NCBI GenBank assembly: GCA_030435675.1
Contig: CM059623.1
Coordinates: 7,962,012-8,026,011, forward strand
Reading direction: 5' to 3'
DNA from: Steinernema hermaphroditum
Taxonomy: Eukaryota > Nematoda > Chromadorea > Rhabditida > Steinernematidae
Length of the DNA stretch: 64,000 nt
Shown: one piece after another, positions 24,301 through 34,088 of the stretch
Layout: every line of letters begins with the position of its first letter
Position numbering within the stretch: the first letter of the stretch is position 1
Position numbers and translations under genes: made by a program
Notes under the pieces: model-generated
What the model was told of the DNA's origin: nothing
Databases searched by the model: none
Seen by the model: only the letters and a program-made list of their open reading frames with translations

Positions 24301-26218
24301 TGACCCGGATACACACTCTCCGGGGTCGCCGGAGGCTCCTGGCCCCCGCAGACCTCTGCTCGGAGGCCCTCCGAGGCCTCGGACCCGATGCAGCTGGAAG
24401 ACGCCGGGCGACAAACTGTTTGCGCAGCGCGTCTCTAATTTGTCGGCGCCTCGACCGGCGCACACCTGTTTCAACGCGTCCAATTAGGGGTGCGCTTCCT
24501 TAGGTCCCGGGCCGCGTCCCCGCCGCGGCTGCCTTCAGAGGCCCCAATTAGGATTCCTCGGGAAAGGGGCCGCCTCGGATTATGGCCACAAAACGGCCCC
24601 CGCACCTGGCCGCGGCTCATTATCTCCAAATCCCCTCGAGACAGTCATCTTCCGCGACTGTTTATGCGTGCACTGTACGGTCTTCGCGCCTCTGGCTCCG
24701 GTGCTCGGGCCGCCAAAGGGGAACCGAAGAATTTACGGCGAAACGCGAGACGCCGACGGAGAAAAAGCGCCGAATCGGAGGCGAACGAGGTGCCGAAGGT
24801 AAACAAACGGACATTCGGCGATAAATCTCCGCGTTACGAGCTAAGATACCGTAATCGGGTCTAAGAGATTCGAGGCAGCTGCCTCGGCAAATTAAAGGGA
24901 GATTAGGCGTGCTCCCCGAGGGCAATCTAATCAGCGGCCGAAGTCGGCGCCCCGCGAATCGATTCCCGCCCCGACTGTTTTCGGCCCCCGCCCCTGCGGG
25001 AGATTCTGGCCCTCCGGCACGGAAGACGCCACCGTAGGCCTTCTTGGCAATGGCACCTTCGCGATTGGATCGTCTTGGCCCCGCCCTCTTCTTCGATTCG
25101 CCCCGGGCTCTTCTCGGAAGACGCCACAGATGCGCCTTCTGAGTTATGCAGATGAGAATTTTATAATTAATCGGGGCCGCCGACTCCTTCGACCGACGCG
25201 CTCCTTCGCGCCGACGCCGTCTTACGACGAAGGCGCTTCTGGTCGGCTTCTGCTGCGCCGAGATCCGGGGGAGGAGCCAGAGGGAGCAGTAATCGGAAGC
25301 GCAGGTAAGGGCGGAGGAAGGATCGCCTCCAGAGGCCGAGGGGAGGGGCCTGAGGAGGAAAATTCGGCGCCCACCTGATTTGGGCGCAGCCGAAGGCGTC
25401 GTCGCCGCGATTTCGTCGAGCAGTCGGGCGGTCTTCGCGGCCGTCGGACGGCGACTTGTTTGCCTCTCGAGGAGACGTCCGGGGTACGGTAGCCCCGTGT
25501 CCTTGTCACCGCGCATCGAGTGGATTACCGAGGTGTTGCGACGAGCGATCCGGGCTAATTAGTATGTTGATTCGCTGTTTATTAATCGGTGCTGCCTGCC
25601 AAGAGCCCTCGAGAGTCTTAGGTGTGCATTTGGGGGGCGGAGGCTCCCGCAGCGTGTGATCAGATAGCGATCTCTCCAAAACCGCTGGGGGTTTCTTGTG
25701 TGGGACATCTCCGGTGGCGATTAGTCATGCACACGCGGGCGCCGCGGAGATTCGGGGACGCCTTCCGGAGCGCGCCAGAAGCCTTTCATCCACCTGGGCT
25801 AATCCAAAACACGCGTCTCCTCAGGCAAACAGGTCCTTCGCGGCTACCGTAATCCCCGAAGTTCTTAGTTCCTCTCGCTAATCCGATAAGCCCCCGGCGG
25901 CACTCCTTGTTTGTCGCCGGACAGCGACGCCTCTCCTCGACTAATTATTCGCCCCTTGCACGCTACCGTACCCCCGCCATCATGGCGCCAGTCGGTATCT
26001 AAGCAATCTATCTTCGGAGACGGGCTCTACCGCCGTTGAGTCAGCTGCGGCGCCGCCACACGCATCGCGCCTCGAGATTTCGTGACGCCCGTGGGAAAGG
26101 GAGCGCCGTGATATGCAAATGGGAGGCGAAGAACGAGTCGCGAGCAGCCCTAATCCGCTCGTCGGCCTTTCAGAAGGCGCAGAAGCCCCGACCCCGGTCT
26201 TCGCCCTCGACTCGACGA
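21385..26218. other. GC-rich non-coding DNA upstream of pros-1, rich in TAC-G/C-GTA motifs
   Basis: About 4.8 kb without a convincing gene. Long open frames on both strands (for example 24662-25516 minus) have biased, low-complexity translations. The motif TACGGTA/TACCGTA recurs, often inside the longer palindromic form GGCTAC-GGTAGCC or ending in TAATC; copies include 22355-22361, 22426-22432, 24175-24181, 25845-25851 and 25964-25970. The right end holds the GCCTTTCAG acceptor (to about 26170) preceding pros-1. A developmental control region for pros-1 is plausible but not shown. Confidence 0.4.
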
Positions 26219-28961
26219 ATGCCTTCCGGCGGCGCCGTTCCTCCCCCGGTTGTCCCCTTCGGTCACCAGTTCCCCCTCTTCGCACCTCACCACTTCGTCG
26301 GAAGCCCCTCGCAGCCGGGCCTCGCCCCATCGGGACCACACACGTCGCTGCTCCCGCCCCCTCCGAACCGCATCAAGGTGAAGCGGTCGCGGCAGCGCGT
26401 TGACGCCGGCGAACCCCGCAACTCCTACCAGGTCCGTCGTCGCGGGTTTGCTCACCTGTCCTCCTCCCTTCAGAGTCCCTTTCGGGCGCACCGCGCCGTG
26501 TTCAAGCCACAGACGCCTTCGTCCGCGTCTTCGGTCGTCTCCTCCGCCGCCTCGGGCGTCGAGAGCTGCTTCATGTTCGGCACGCTGACGTCGATGCTCG
26601 GCGCCGAGAACGGGGGCTGGCAGAAGCCCGAAAAGATGATCACCCAAGAGGAGCCTCCACCGGAGCAGGAACATTGCTCGGACGATGCCTCCTTCGAGCA
26701 CGCAGAGACGGTAGGCCTAATGGGCATTAGGAATGCACGAACAAACTGCTTCAGGAGGCGCCAGCGACGGCCACCGCTGAGATCGACGAGCTGCAGAGCG
26801 TGGACTTGAACGTCGAGGACGGCGATGACGACGAGGGACCCGCCGAGGGCGACGAGGAGTCCTCGGCCAACACGTCGACGCCGAGCGCCGGCTCCTCGTC
26901 GTCCAGACGAAAGAGCTTCTTCCCCCAAAAGCAGCCGGCGAGCGACGACGCCAAAGAAGAGGACGACGAGGAGCTCCTCGAAGACGACGAGAAGGGCGTC
27001 GAGGAGCCCGAGGACCTCAGCGAGAACAAGGTGGAGGTGCCGCCAACGAGCGCCGCCGAGATGTCGAAGCTGCAGGAGCTGGCGGCGGAGTCGCAGCGGC
27101 GCCTCTTCTCGACGCTCCTCGAGCAGCAGAAGAAGCAGCTGGGCAGCCCGGAGTTCGTACAGGTGAGTGTCCTTGGGCGACAGAGGCTAATGGCGATGCA
27201 GGAGAAGGGCCGCGTCCTCTCGCAGCTCCAGCAGACGCAAACGCAGCAGATCCAGAAGGACTTCGGCCGCTACGCGCAGACCCTCAAGCAGGAGCTGCTC
27301 AGCCAGTTCTCTGGCTGCATCGACAAGATCTTCGCGGAGCTGGCCAGCCACGAGGCCGCCGCCAACAATGCGCGCATCGCCGCCGCCGTCGCCGCAACGG
27401 CGAATCCAGCGCCGCTCCCCTCCCCGGCCTCCCAGATGCCAGAGCTCGCCGCGCAGCTCCGACTACCCTTCATGATGCACCCGGCGATGTACGGCGGCGC
27501 CGGTGGACCCTACGGCGGCGCACCGGCGCCTGGCGCCTTCGGCAACGGCACCGCCGCGCCCGGTGGCCTTCTGGGAAACCCCATGGTGCCGACGTCGGCC
27601 GCCAGCGGCATTTTCCCGTCGCACAGCTCGGGTACCGCCTTCAACCCCTTCAACTCCTCCCTCGCGGCCCTCTCGGCCTCTCTTCGCAAGAACGACATCT
27701 CCAGGTGAGCGGATTACGGTATCCTGGGCGACGCTGGAAGAAACAATTATAGGATGAGCTACTCGCCGTACAGCGTTCCGAAAAAGAAGCGTTCGAAGGT
27801 GACCGATTCGGTGCGGATTAAGAGCGGATCTGTGCGCGACACGGGCTCCTCGCTTCCGGCGAGCGCGCGCTCCTCTCCCCAGGTGAGTGACCCTCCCGGC
27901 GACCCAGCAGACCGGGCCTTTCCAGCTGGCTGCCTACTTCCCACCCACGATGGTGGGCCAGTCGCTGTACGGCGCCTCGGGTTTCGGCCAGGAGGACAAC
28001 GACGAGAGCCCGATGAACTCCGACGACAACTCCGACTGCGGGCCCTATGACGGCGGCGCGCAGAGCTCCACGCTGACGCCGATGCACCTTCGGAAGGCGA
28101 AGCTGATGTTCTTCTACGCGCGGTACCCCTCCTCCTCCGTTCTCAAGTCCTACTTCCCCGACATCCGCTTCCACAAGAACAACACCGCGCAGCTCGTCAA
28201 GTGGTTCTCCAACTTCAGGTGAGTCGGGGTACTGTAGCGCGTCCGCATAAACGATCAGTTGCCTCAGGCGACCGTCTTTTGCTCGCCCCATTTCGCGCAT
28301 TTGCATAATCGGGTCCCGGCGCCGTCAGATCGCCCTCGCGATAATCCCCCGCGGCTTCCGGCGCGCTATTTCGGACCACCCGCAGCGGCCCTTATGGGCG
28401 CCAAGGACGTCCCCAGAAGGCAATAGCCACACAGTGGGGAACGGTGTTCCTGGGCTACTGTAACCCGAGGGACAATCAAGCCGTGGAGGCAGCTGCGGCG
28501 GGCGATTACGGGTAATGTGACCCGCGAAGACGCGACAAACAAAGGGGATCGGGGCAGGACCCAATTAGCCCCTGACCCTTTCTCGCTTCAGGGAGTTCTA
28601 CTACATCCAGATGGACAAGTTCGCACGCCAGGCCCTGGCCGAGGGCGTCCGCGACAAGGACGAGATCGTCGTGACGCCCGACTCCGAGATCTACAAGCTC
28701 CTCAACCAGCACTACAACCGGAATAACCACATCCAGGTACCGTACCCTCCCTCGCCGCCCTGACCCTATGTCCTCTAGCCACCCGACTCCCTGGCCGGTG
28801 TCATCCAGAAGACCCTCCAGGAATTCTTCGTCGCCATCCAGAACGGAAGAGACGCCGAGCCGTCGTGGAAGAAGGCTATTTACAAGGTCATCAACCAACT
28901 CGACGAGCAGATCCCCGAGTACTTCAAGAATCCGACCTTCCTGGAGAACCTAGAGTCCTAG
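26219..28961 (+). CDS. pros-1: Prospero homeobox transcription factor
   Basis: DNA-binding transcription factor of the Prospero/PROX family, which controls neuronal, glial and excretory cell fate in animals. Eight exons (26219-26431, 26474-26710, 26755-27162, 27202-27704, 27753-27882, 27926-28218, 28592-28736, 28779-28961) give about 703 residues. The N-terminal region has the conserved [16 protein letters not shown] stretch. Acidic, serine-rich and Gln-rich helical segments follow. The C-terminal 160 residues form the homeo-prospero domain, from [19 protein letters not shown] through [22 protein letters not shown] to [20 protein letters not shown]. The start is the first ATG after a CCTTTCAG acceptor, but upstream exons cannot be excluded. 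The homeodomain is interrupted by a 373-nt intron (28219-28591), much larger than the others, which carries two TACTGTA motifs. Confidence 0.93.
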
Positions 28962-29694
28962 GTCACCTCCCTCCGATCCAAAGCGCTCCTCTTGTCCTCC
29001 ACATACCCGGACCCAAAGACTTCGAATATATTCTCAGTATTCGGCCTATTTATTTCACTCAGCTCTGTATAGTATCCTCGTCCCCAGTATTATCTCTAAG
29101 ATTGTTTCCTTTAAAGATTATCTGTTGTTAGTGGATGAATTTTATCGGTTTCCTACACAATGAATAAAGTCGTGGACTGTGAGATGGCTCAAACTCAAGT
29201 CGGAAGCAATCAGAACGGAACGGGTCTCGCCAAGACGAGCCTTGATTCTCGATAGAAGGTCTCCGGGGGACCCGATTCCAAGAAGGGCCAAAATGGCGCT
29301 AATCTCAGATCCACTTCTCACTTACTACCGTATTCTAAAAGTTGAGTTCACCGCCCCAATGTAGGACTCCTGCTGAGTTCGCCACTTTCTTCTTGCCCCC
29401 TAGGAGAAGGTCGTTCCGAACACGACAAAGGAACGCGTGCCTACAGTACCCTGCGGTGCTTTCTCTGTCATGTGCCAGCCCTAGAACTGTCTCTCCCGAC
29501 CTCCTGCCGTCTCACCGTCTTCTTCGCTATTGCCTACTCTTACAGAAGAACCTTCTCGGAGAAGTAAATAATAATCCGTCTTATTCAGATTCCCAGATTC
29601 TCCGTTCGCCGATTTGTGTGGGTCCCACCGCGACCGCCCTGTGTCTGTGCGCTCAAAGAACTCCACCGCGTTTACTTCTCTCTCTTTCCTCGAG
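28962..29694. other. pros-1 3' UTR and ADAT3 upstream region
   Basis: The first 200 bp are the AT-rich 3' UTR of pros-1, ending at the AATAAA at 29163. The remaining 500 bp precede ADAT3 and contain possible leader acceptors (CCCCTAG near 29401). TAC-C/A-GTA motifs occur near 29330 and 29443. No further gene seen. Confidence 0.5.
29163..29168 (+). terminator. Poly(A) signal AATAAA of pros-1
   Basis: AATAAA on the plus strand about 200 nt after the pros-1 stop codon. Confidence 0.6.
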
Positions 29695-30658
29695 ATGGAT
29701 CACCCGAAGAGACCGCCGGAGGATTCGCGTTTAGACGGAGACATCCAGAAGAAGTCTGCGCGTCTACGGAGGTGAGTCGTCTCGAGACGCGGACCACAAA
29801 GAAGACCGCTTTCAGCTTCGCCGTGGAGCCTATCCTCGCGGCCGACGTTCTCTCAGAGTTAGTGGAGCTTATTGAATTCGACGTTTACGGAATTGCTGAG
29901 AAGCGAAACATTCCCAAGATTTTGAAGGCGCTTCCTCCACTCGACGAATCGTTTTCGCATTTGAAACGGATTTATGGTGCAACGGTGCTGATTGGGCCGA
30001 GTACGTCGCTGGAAGAAGATGGCCGGGCGAAGTTATTGCTGAAGCTGAAGGAGGTGGACTCAGAGAGCGGAACGGTCGAACAGAGAAAAGTTCCGAGGAT
30101 TAAGCCTCTCACGAAGCGTCAATTCGAATGGGCGAAGCAAAAGTGGCCGACCGCCTTCCATGCTGATAAGCGCTTAGAGTCGATTCTGGACACAACATTC
30201 TTCGACGCGGCTGAACTTCAACGTTTGCAACGTCTTATTGTTTGTGCTGAAAGAATCAAAGGTTGCGTAGTCGCTGACCCTAACAAATTAGAGAACGACG
30301 GGGTGGTCGCGGAAGGAGCACCCGACCCGAAGAATCCGCTTGGTCATCCTGTGATGGCTGCAGTGGAGAAGCTGGCCGCGCTGCATCGCGATTCTGACGA
30401 TAGCGAACAGTACTTGGCTACCGGTAGGATGAATTACGAACTATCGAGCTTAATTTATACCGTTTAGGGTTTGACGTCTTTCTCTTCCGCGAGCCTTGTG
30501 CTATGTGCGCCATGGCTTTAGTGCATTGCCGTGCCAACAGGATATTCTTTTTGGAGCCTCAGCCGACCGGAGGTGCTTTTATTTCTTCCTGGAATTTACA
30601 CCACGAGCCACGAATCAACCATCATTACGAAGTCTACAGATTGCGGGAGTCGCTTTAG
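29695..30658 (+). CDS. ADAT3: tRNA-specific adenosine deaminase subunit 3 (ADAT3/Tad3)
   Basis: Non-catalytic partner of ADAT2 in the enzyme that converts the wobble adenosine 34 of tRNAs to inosine. Three exons (29695-29771, 29816-30423, 30468-30658) give about 291 residues. The N-terminal half contains an ADAT3-like helical region, with KPLTKRQFEWAKQKWP before the deaminase fold. The zinc site is visible: GHPVMAA, with valine in place of the catalytic glutamate of HxE (the mark of the inactive ADAT3 subunit), and EPCAMCAMALVHCRANRI for the two zinc cysteines. The C-terminal HHEPRINHHYEVYRL matches the family tail. The start gives a short Lys/Arg-rich leader. Identification rests on these motifs and their order. 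Confidence 0.88.
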
Positions 30659-31294
30659 ATCGGAAACTTATTTGTTATTGTTGGCGTTTCCGTCTAAAGT
30701 GAACGATTGTCATCCCTGCAGCCTCTAGCGTCTCCAGAATATGCCCAACCGTTTTTCAGCGAAATGGGTCTTGCGAAAGCTTTTCGGACTCCGATGTTGT
30801 CGCTGTGGAGCAGTCGCTGTCGAGTGCATTTGCGATTGATCGCGCAGTGTGTCGTCGTTCTCTTACTCGTGAGAAGAATCGTTTGGTTGGGACGAGGGCG
30901 GAGCCTGGTAGCGCCGACGTCTCGTACACGGCAGCTGAGCTGGAGAACGACTGCCACTGATGACGATGCGCATTGGAAAGTTCTCCGCTTGCGATTCTAC
31001 TTCAAATCTCCATTTTTTTAATTTTCTACATCGCTCCTTCAGGTTCCTCCCCTCTCATTTTCCGTCTTTTTTTCTGCTGTTGTATTCGCTGTAGGCGCGT
31101 TTTCATCTGTAATTATTTCCTTTACTCATCGCGAAGAGTATTTCATTTCGCGTATGGATAACTTATCAGTTTCTTCACATGTTTATTTCAGAAACGTCAG
31201 CGGCGCAAAAACAACGCCGTGGCGCCGAGCATTGGACCAAACTTCTGTTTGGCGGCGAACACGGTTGATCCATCGTCCATTTCGAAGCCTTACT
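30659..31294. other. Gap between ADAT3 and lis-1
   Basis: 636 bp. A 104-codon frame at 30707-31021 starts near a CCCTGCAG acceptor and has a hydrophobic middle, but I recognise no family and do not call it. A TTTATTTCAG acceptor ends at 31201, 94 nt before the lis-1 ATG with no ATG between, and is the likely leader junction of lis-1. Confidence 0.4.
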
Positions 31295-33167
31295 ATGTCT
31301 ATGAACTTATCTGGAAAGCAGCGCGACGAATTGTGAGTTTAGATTACGTCATTTACTGTTGAAAGGGCCACTGCCTTTTTGGCTGAAATCGATGTGGCGC
31401 AGGCCGCTGCCGTTTTTGTTCCATCATCGCTGGTTGGGAGCGTGTCCTCCGGCTTAATTATCTTCTCTCGTTTCTTATTCCATCGACAGCGCCGCTTCTG
31501 CCGGCTAGGCCCTCTTTGGGTGTCCCAATTCAATTAGCGTGACGACGAACAGCCTTTATTGATTCCTTTAATCAAAAAGACCATTATTGTCAGGAGATGG
31601 ATGAACAAAAGCCACATCTCTGGCAATCGTTCTGGAAAGCTTTTGATCGCATATTAAACCATAAACAAAAATTAAATTATGGAGTAGTGATGTAACTTTT
31701 GTCAAATCGAACATTTCAGGAATCGTGCGATTGCCGATTATCTTCAGTCGTCGGGCTACCATGCGAGCTTCAGTGCTTTTATGGGCGAAGCTGATCTTGT
31801 AAGTGTATCCATTTGTTCGGCATTCACTGTACTGCATGTTTAGAATGAAAATGTCGGTGACCTGAAATCTTCTGGACTTCTCGAGAAGAAATGGACGTCA
31901 GTCCTAAGGTTGCAGAAAAAGGTGATGGATTTGGAATCCAAATTGAAAGAAACCGAAAAGGAAATTGCGTCCGGGGCACCAACAAGAGATAAGAGGAAAC
32001 CCGAAGAGTGGATACCTCGCGCTCCAGAACGATTTGAGCTATCTGGCCACAGAATGCCCGTAAATCGTGTAATATTCCATCCCAAATATACGTATTTTGC
32101 GTCGTGCAGCGAAGACTGTACAATTAAGGTGCGGTTTCAAGGTCAATCAAAAAGTAACCGTTCTTTTCAGATATGGGATTTTGAGTCAGGTGAATTTGAA
32201 AGAACGTTGAAAGGCCACACAGCCGCCGTTCAGGACATCTGCTTCGACAAGTCTGGCACTTTGTTAGGTAAGCTGGAAAGTTCATTCACCTCTCACACGG
32301 ATTTATTTTAGCTTCGTGCTCTGCTGATCTTACGATAAAAATCTGGGATTTTGTAAACTCGTACGAATGTACGAAAACCCTCAAGGGGCATGATCACAAC
32401 ATTTCGTCCATCACTTTTGTGCCGAGTGGTGATTATTTGTTGTCGTCCTCGAGGGACAGGCAGGTGAAGATGTGGGAAGTCTCAACCGGCTACTGCATTC
32501 ACACGTTCGGTGGACACACCGACTGGGTTCGGATGGTTCGAGTGAGTCATGATGGTTCGCAATTCGCCACTTGCGGCAACGATCATGTGAGTGCCAAATG
32601 TTTGTTTTCATTTTGATAAACTTCGTGCTTTTCAGACCGTTCGCGTGTGGTCTATTCAAGGAAAGGCAGAAAAGATGACTCTCCACGGTCACGAGCACGT
32701 CGTCGAGTGCGTCACGTGGGTCCCCGATGCTGCTTTGCCTTACATTAGTCATCAGGACCTCGCCAAGATGAACGGGGGAGGATCAGTCGCTGCTTCCGCT
32801 GAATCAAATGCTCTTCTGCTTTCTGGATCGCGTGACAAAACGATTCGCTGCTGGAACGTCCACACAAATCAGTGTTTGTTTGTACTGACAGGGCATGACA
32901 ACTGGGTGCGTGGAATCGTTTTCCACCCCCATGGAAAATTCATCGTAAGTGTCTCTGATGATAAGTCGATGAAGATTTGGGCAACTGAGGGAAGAAGATG
33001 TCAAAAAACAATCAGTGCGCACGGTAAATTTGTGACTTCAATTGGTAAGTCGACATCCCGTTGTTGATCTCTTCTAATCCTTACTTTTTGTAGATTTTCA
33101 TTCAAAACTACCGTATGTCGTAACGGGTAGTGAAGACATGTGTGTGAAAGTTTGGGAATGCCGTTAA
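31295..33167 (+). CDS. lis-1: LIS1 / PAFAH1B1 dynein regulator
   Basis: Regulator of cytoplasmic dynein, needed for nuclear migration, spindle function and neuronal positioning. Seven exons (31295-31332, 31720-31798, 31844-32128, 32171-32267, 32312-32586, 32636-33044, 33094-33167) give about 418 residues, against 410 in human LIS1. The N-terminal LisH motif ([21 protein letters not shown]), a short coiled coil ([15 protein letters not shown]) and seven WD40 repeats ending in [15 protein letters not shown] align along the whole human protein. The first intron is 387 nt and the others 42-49 nt. It is followed closely by uS17m and POP1 on the same strand, suggesting a shared operon. Confidence 0.97.
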
Positions 33168-33263
33168 AAAGTTCTCGACAACTTCCGCTTTGCTTCATGT
33201 GATATCGTGATTGTTACTATATGTTGTAATGTATTATAGTATTGAGGAACGATTTACGAAAAT

Positions 33264-33269
33264 AATAAA
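33264..33269 (+). terminator. Poly(A) signal AATAAA of lis-1
   Basis: AATAAA about 100 nt after the lis-1 stop and 90 nt before the next likely trans-splice acceptor, the spacing typical of nematode operons. Confidence 0.6.
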
Positions 33270-33363
33270 ATTTATTGCTTGCGGAGAAACGGCAACGTCG
33301 GGGAGTGTGTGGTTTCGTGCCAGTTGTCTTTCATTTACCTGCTTCCCCTCCTGGCTCCAGTGG

Positions 33364-33378
33364 ATGACTTTTCGTTAA
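33364..33378 (+). promoter_or_regulatory. Short upstream ORF before uS17m
   Basis: ATG plus three codons and a TAA, 11 nt before the uS17m start and just behind the CTGGCTCCAG acceptor ending at 33360. If the leader is joined at that acceptor, the uORF is in the mature mRNA and could lower translation. Confidence 0.35.
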
Positions 33379-33389
33379 GGAAGGCAAAA

Positions 33390-33939
33390 ATGCCCACGAC
33401 GTCGATATTCAAATCGCGGGTCGGAACGGAGCTGCTCATGGGGCGCGTCGTGAAAGTCAGCCGCATCGGGCTGGATAAAGTGCCTTGTGCCCAGGTAAAA
33501 AAAAGCGAACTATTCGGCTCTAAACGGATTATCGCTACAGGTGCGATGCCAACGCAACGAATTCAACATCTACCTAAAGAAGTACTTCGCGCGGTCGTTC
33601 GACTACTGGGCGATGGACGCGTCGAACATCGTCGGCATGGGCGATACAGTACTGATCAAGCAGATGGAGAAGATTGCCAGGCCGATGGCGACAGTCAGGC
33701 ATTCGGTGGACCGTGTTGTCTTCAAGTACGGAAACATCATCGACCCGGTGATGCAGCGGCGAGTCATCGAGGACCAGTTTGAGGACGAAATGGAGCTGCG
33801 CAAGAAGCTCGTCTCCGAGATCGTCGAAGATCCCTTCAAGGAGGAGTCGCTCCTCTTCGACGAGCGCCGCGCAGTGCAGAAGGAGAAGCTGGAGGCGGCG
33901 AAGAAGGAGCTCCAGGAGGGAAAGGAAACGAGTGCCTGA
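33390..33939 (+). CDS. mrps-17: Mitochondrial small-subunit ribosomal protein uS17m
   Basis: Component of the mitochondrial 28S ribosomal subunit. Two exons (33390-33494, 33541-33939) give about 167 residues, longer than the human protein (130). The S17 OB-fold is seen in LLMGRVVKVSRIGLDKVPCAQVRC, the LKKYFARSFDYWAMDASN segment (human KYFNKRKTYFAHDA), GMGDTVLIKQM and the YGNIIDPV motif (human VGKVIDPV). A charged C-terminal extension of about 50 residues follows. The intron is 46 nt. It lies between lis-1 and POP1 with gaps of about 220 and 150 bp, consistent with an internal operon gene. Confidence 0.85.
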
Positions 33940-34088
33940 TTGAATCCTTATTGGATGTTTGTTTATTTGTTGTTAGGTGTGCACAAGAGAATGAAAAGAG
34001 GTGTGAAGGCGTTGCTCGCTCCCAATGATTTCGATTCGTTCGCTTATTTCGAAGAACTGCTTTTGTGACTTAGTTTGATTTCTAGGAG

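Noticed and set aside
24662..25516. 284-codon minus-strand open frame upstream of pros-1
   Set aside because: Arginine/proline/serine-rich translation typical of GC-rich DNA, with similar frames on the opposite strand; no domain.
26174..26218. Longer N-terminus for pros-1 continuing upstream of 26219
   Set aside because: The frame is open but a good acceptor ends at about 26170 and no ATG lies between it and 26219, so the first usable start is 26219.
30707..31021. 104-codon frame with a hydrophobic middle between ADAT3 and lis-1
   Set aside because: An acceptor-like site precedes it but no family is recognisable and the frame lacks a plausible intron or poly(A) signal.
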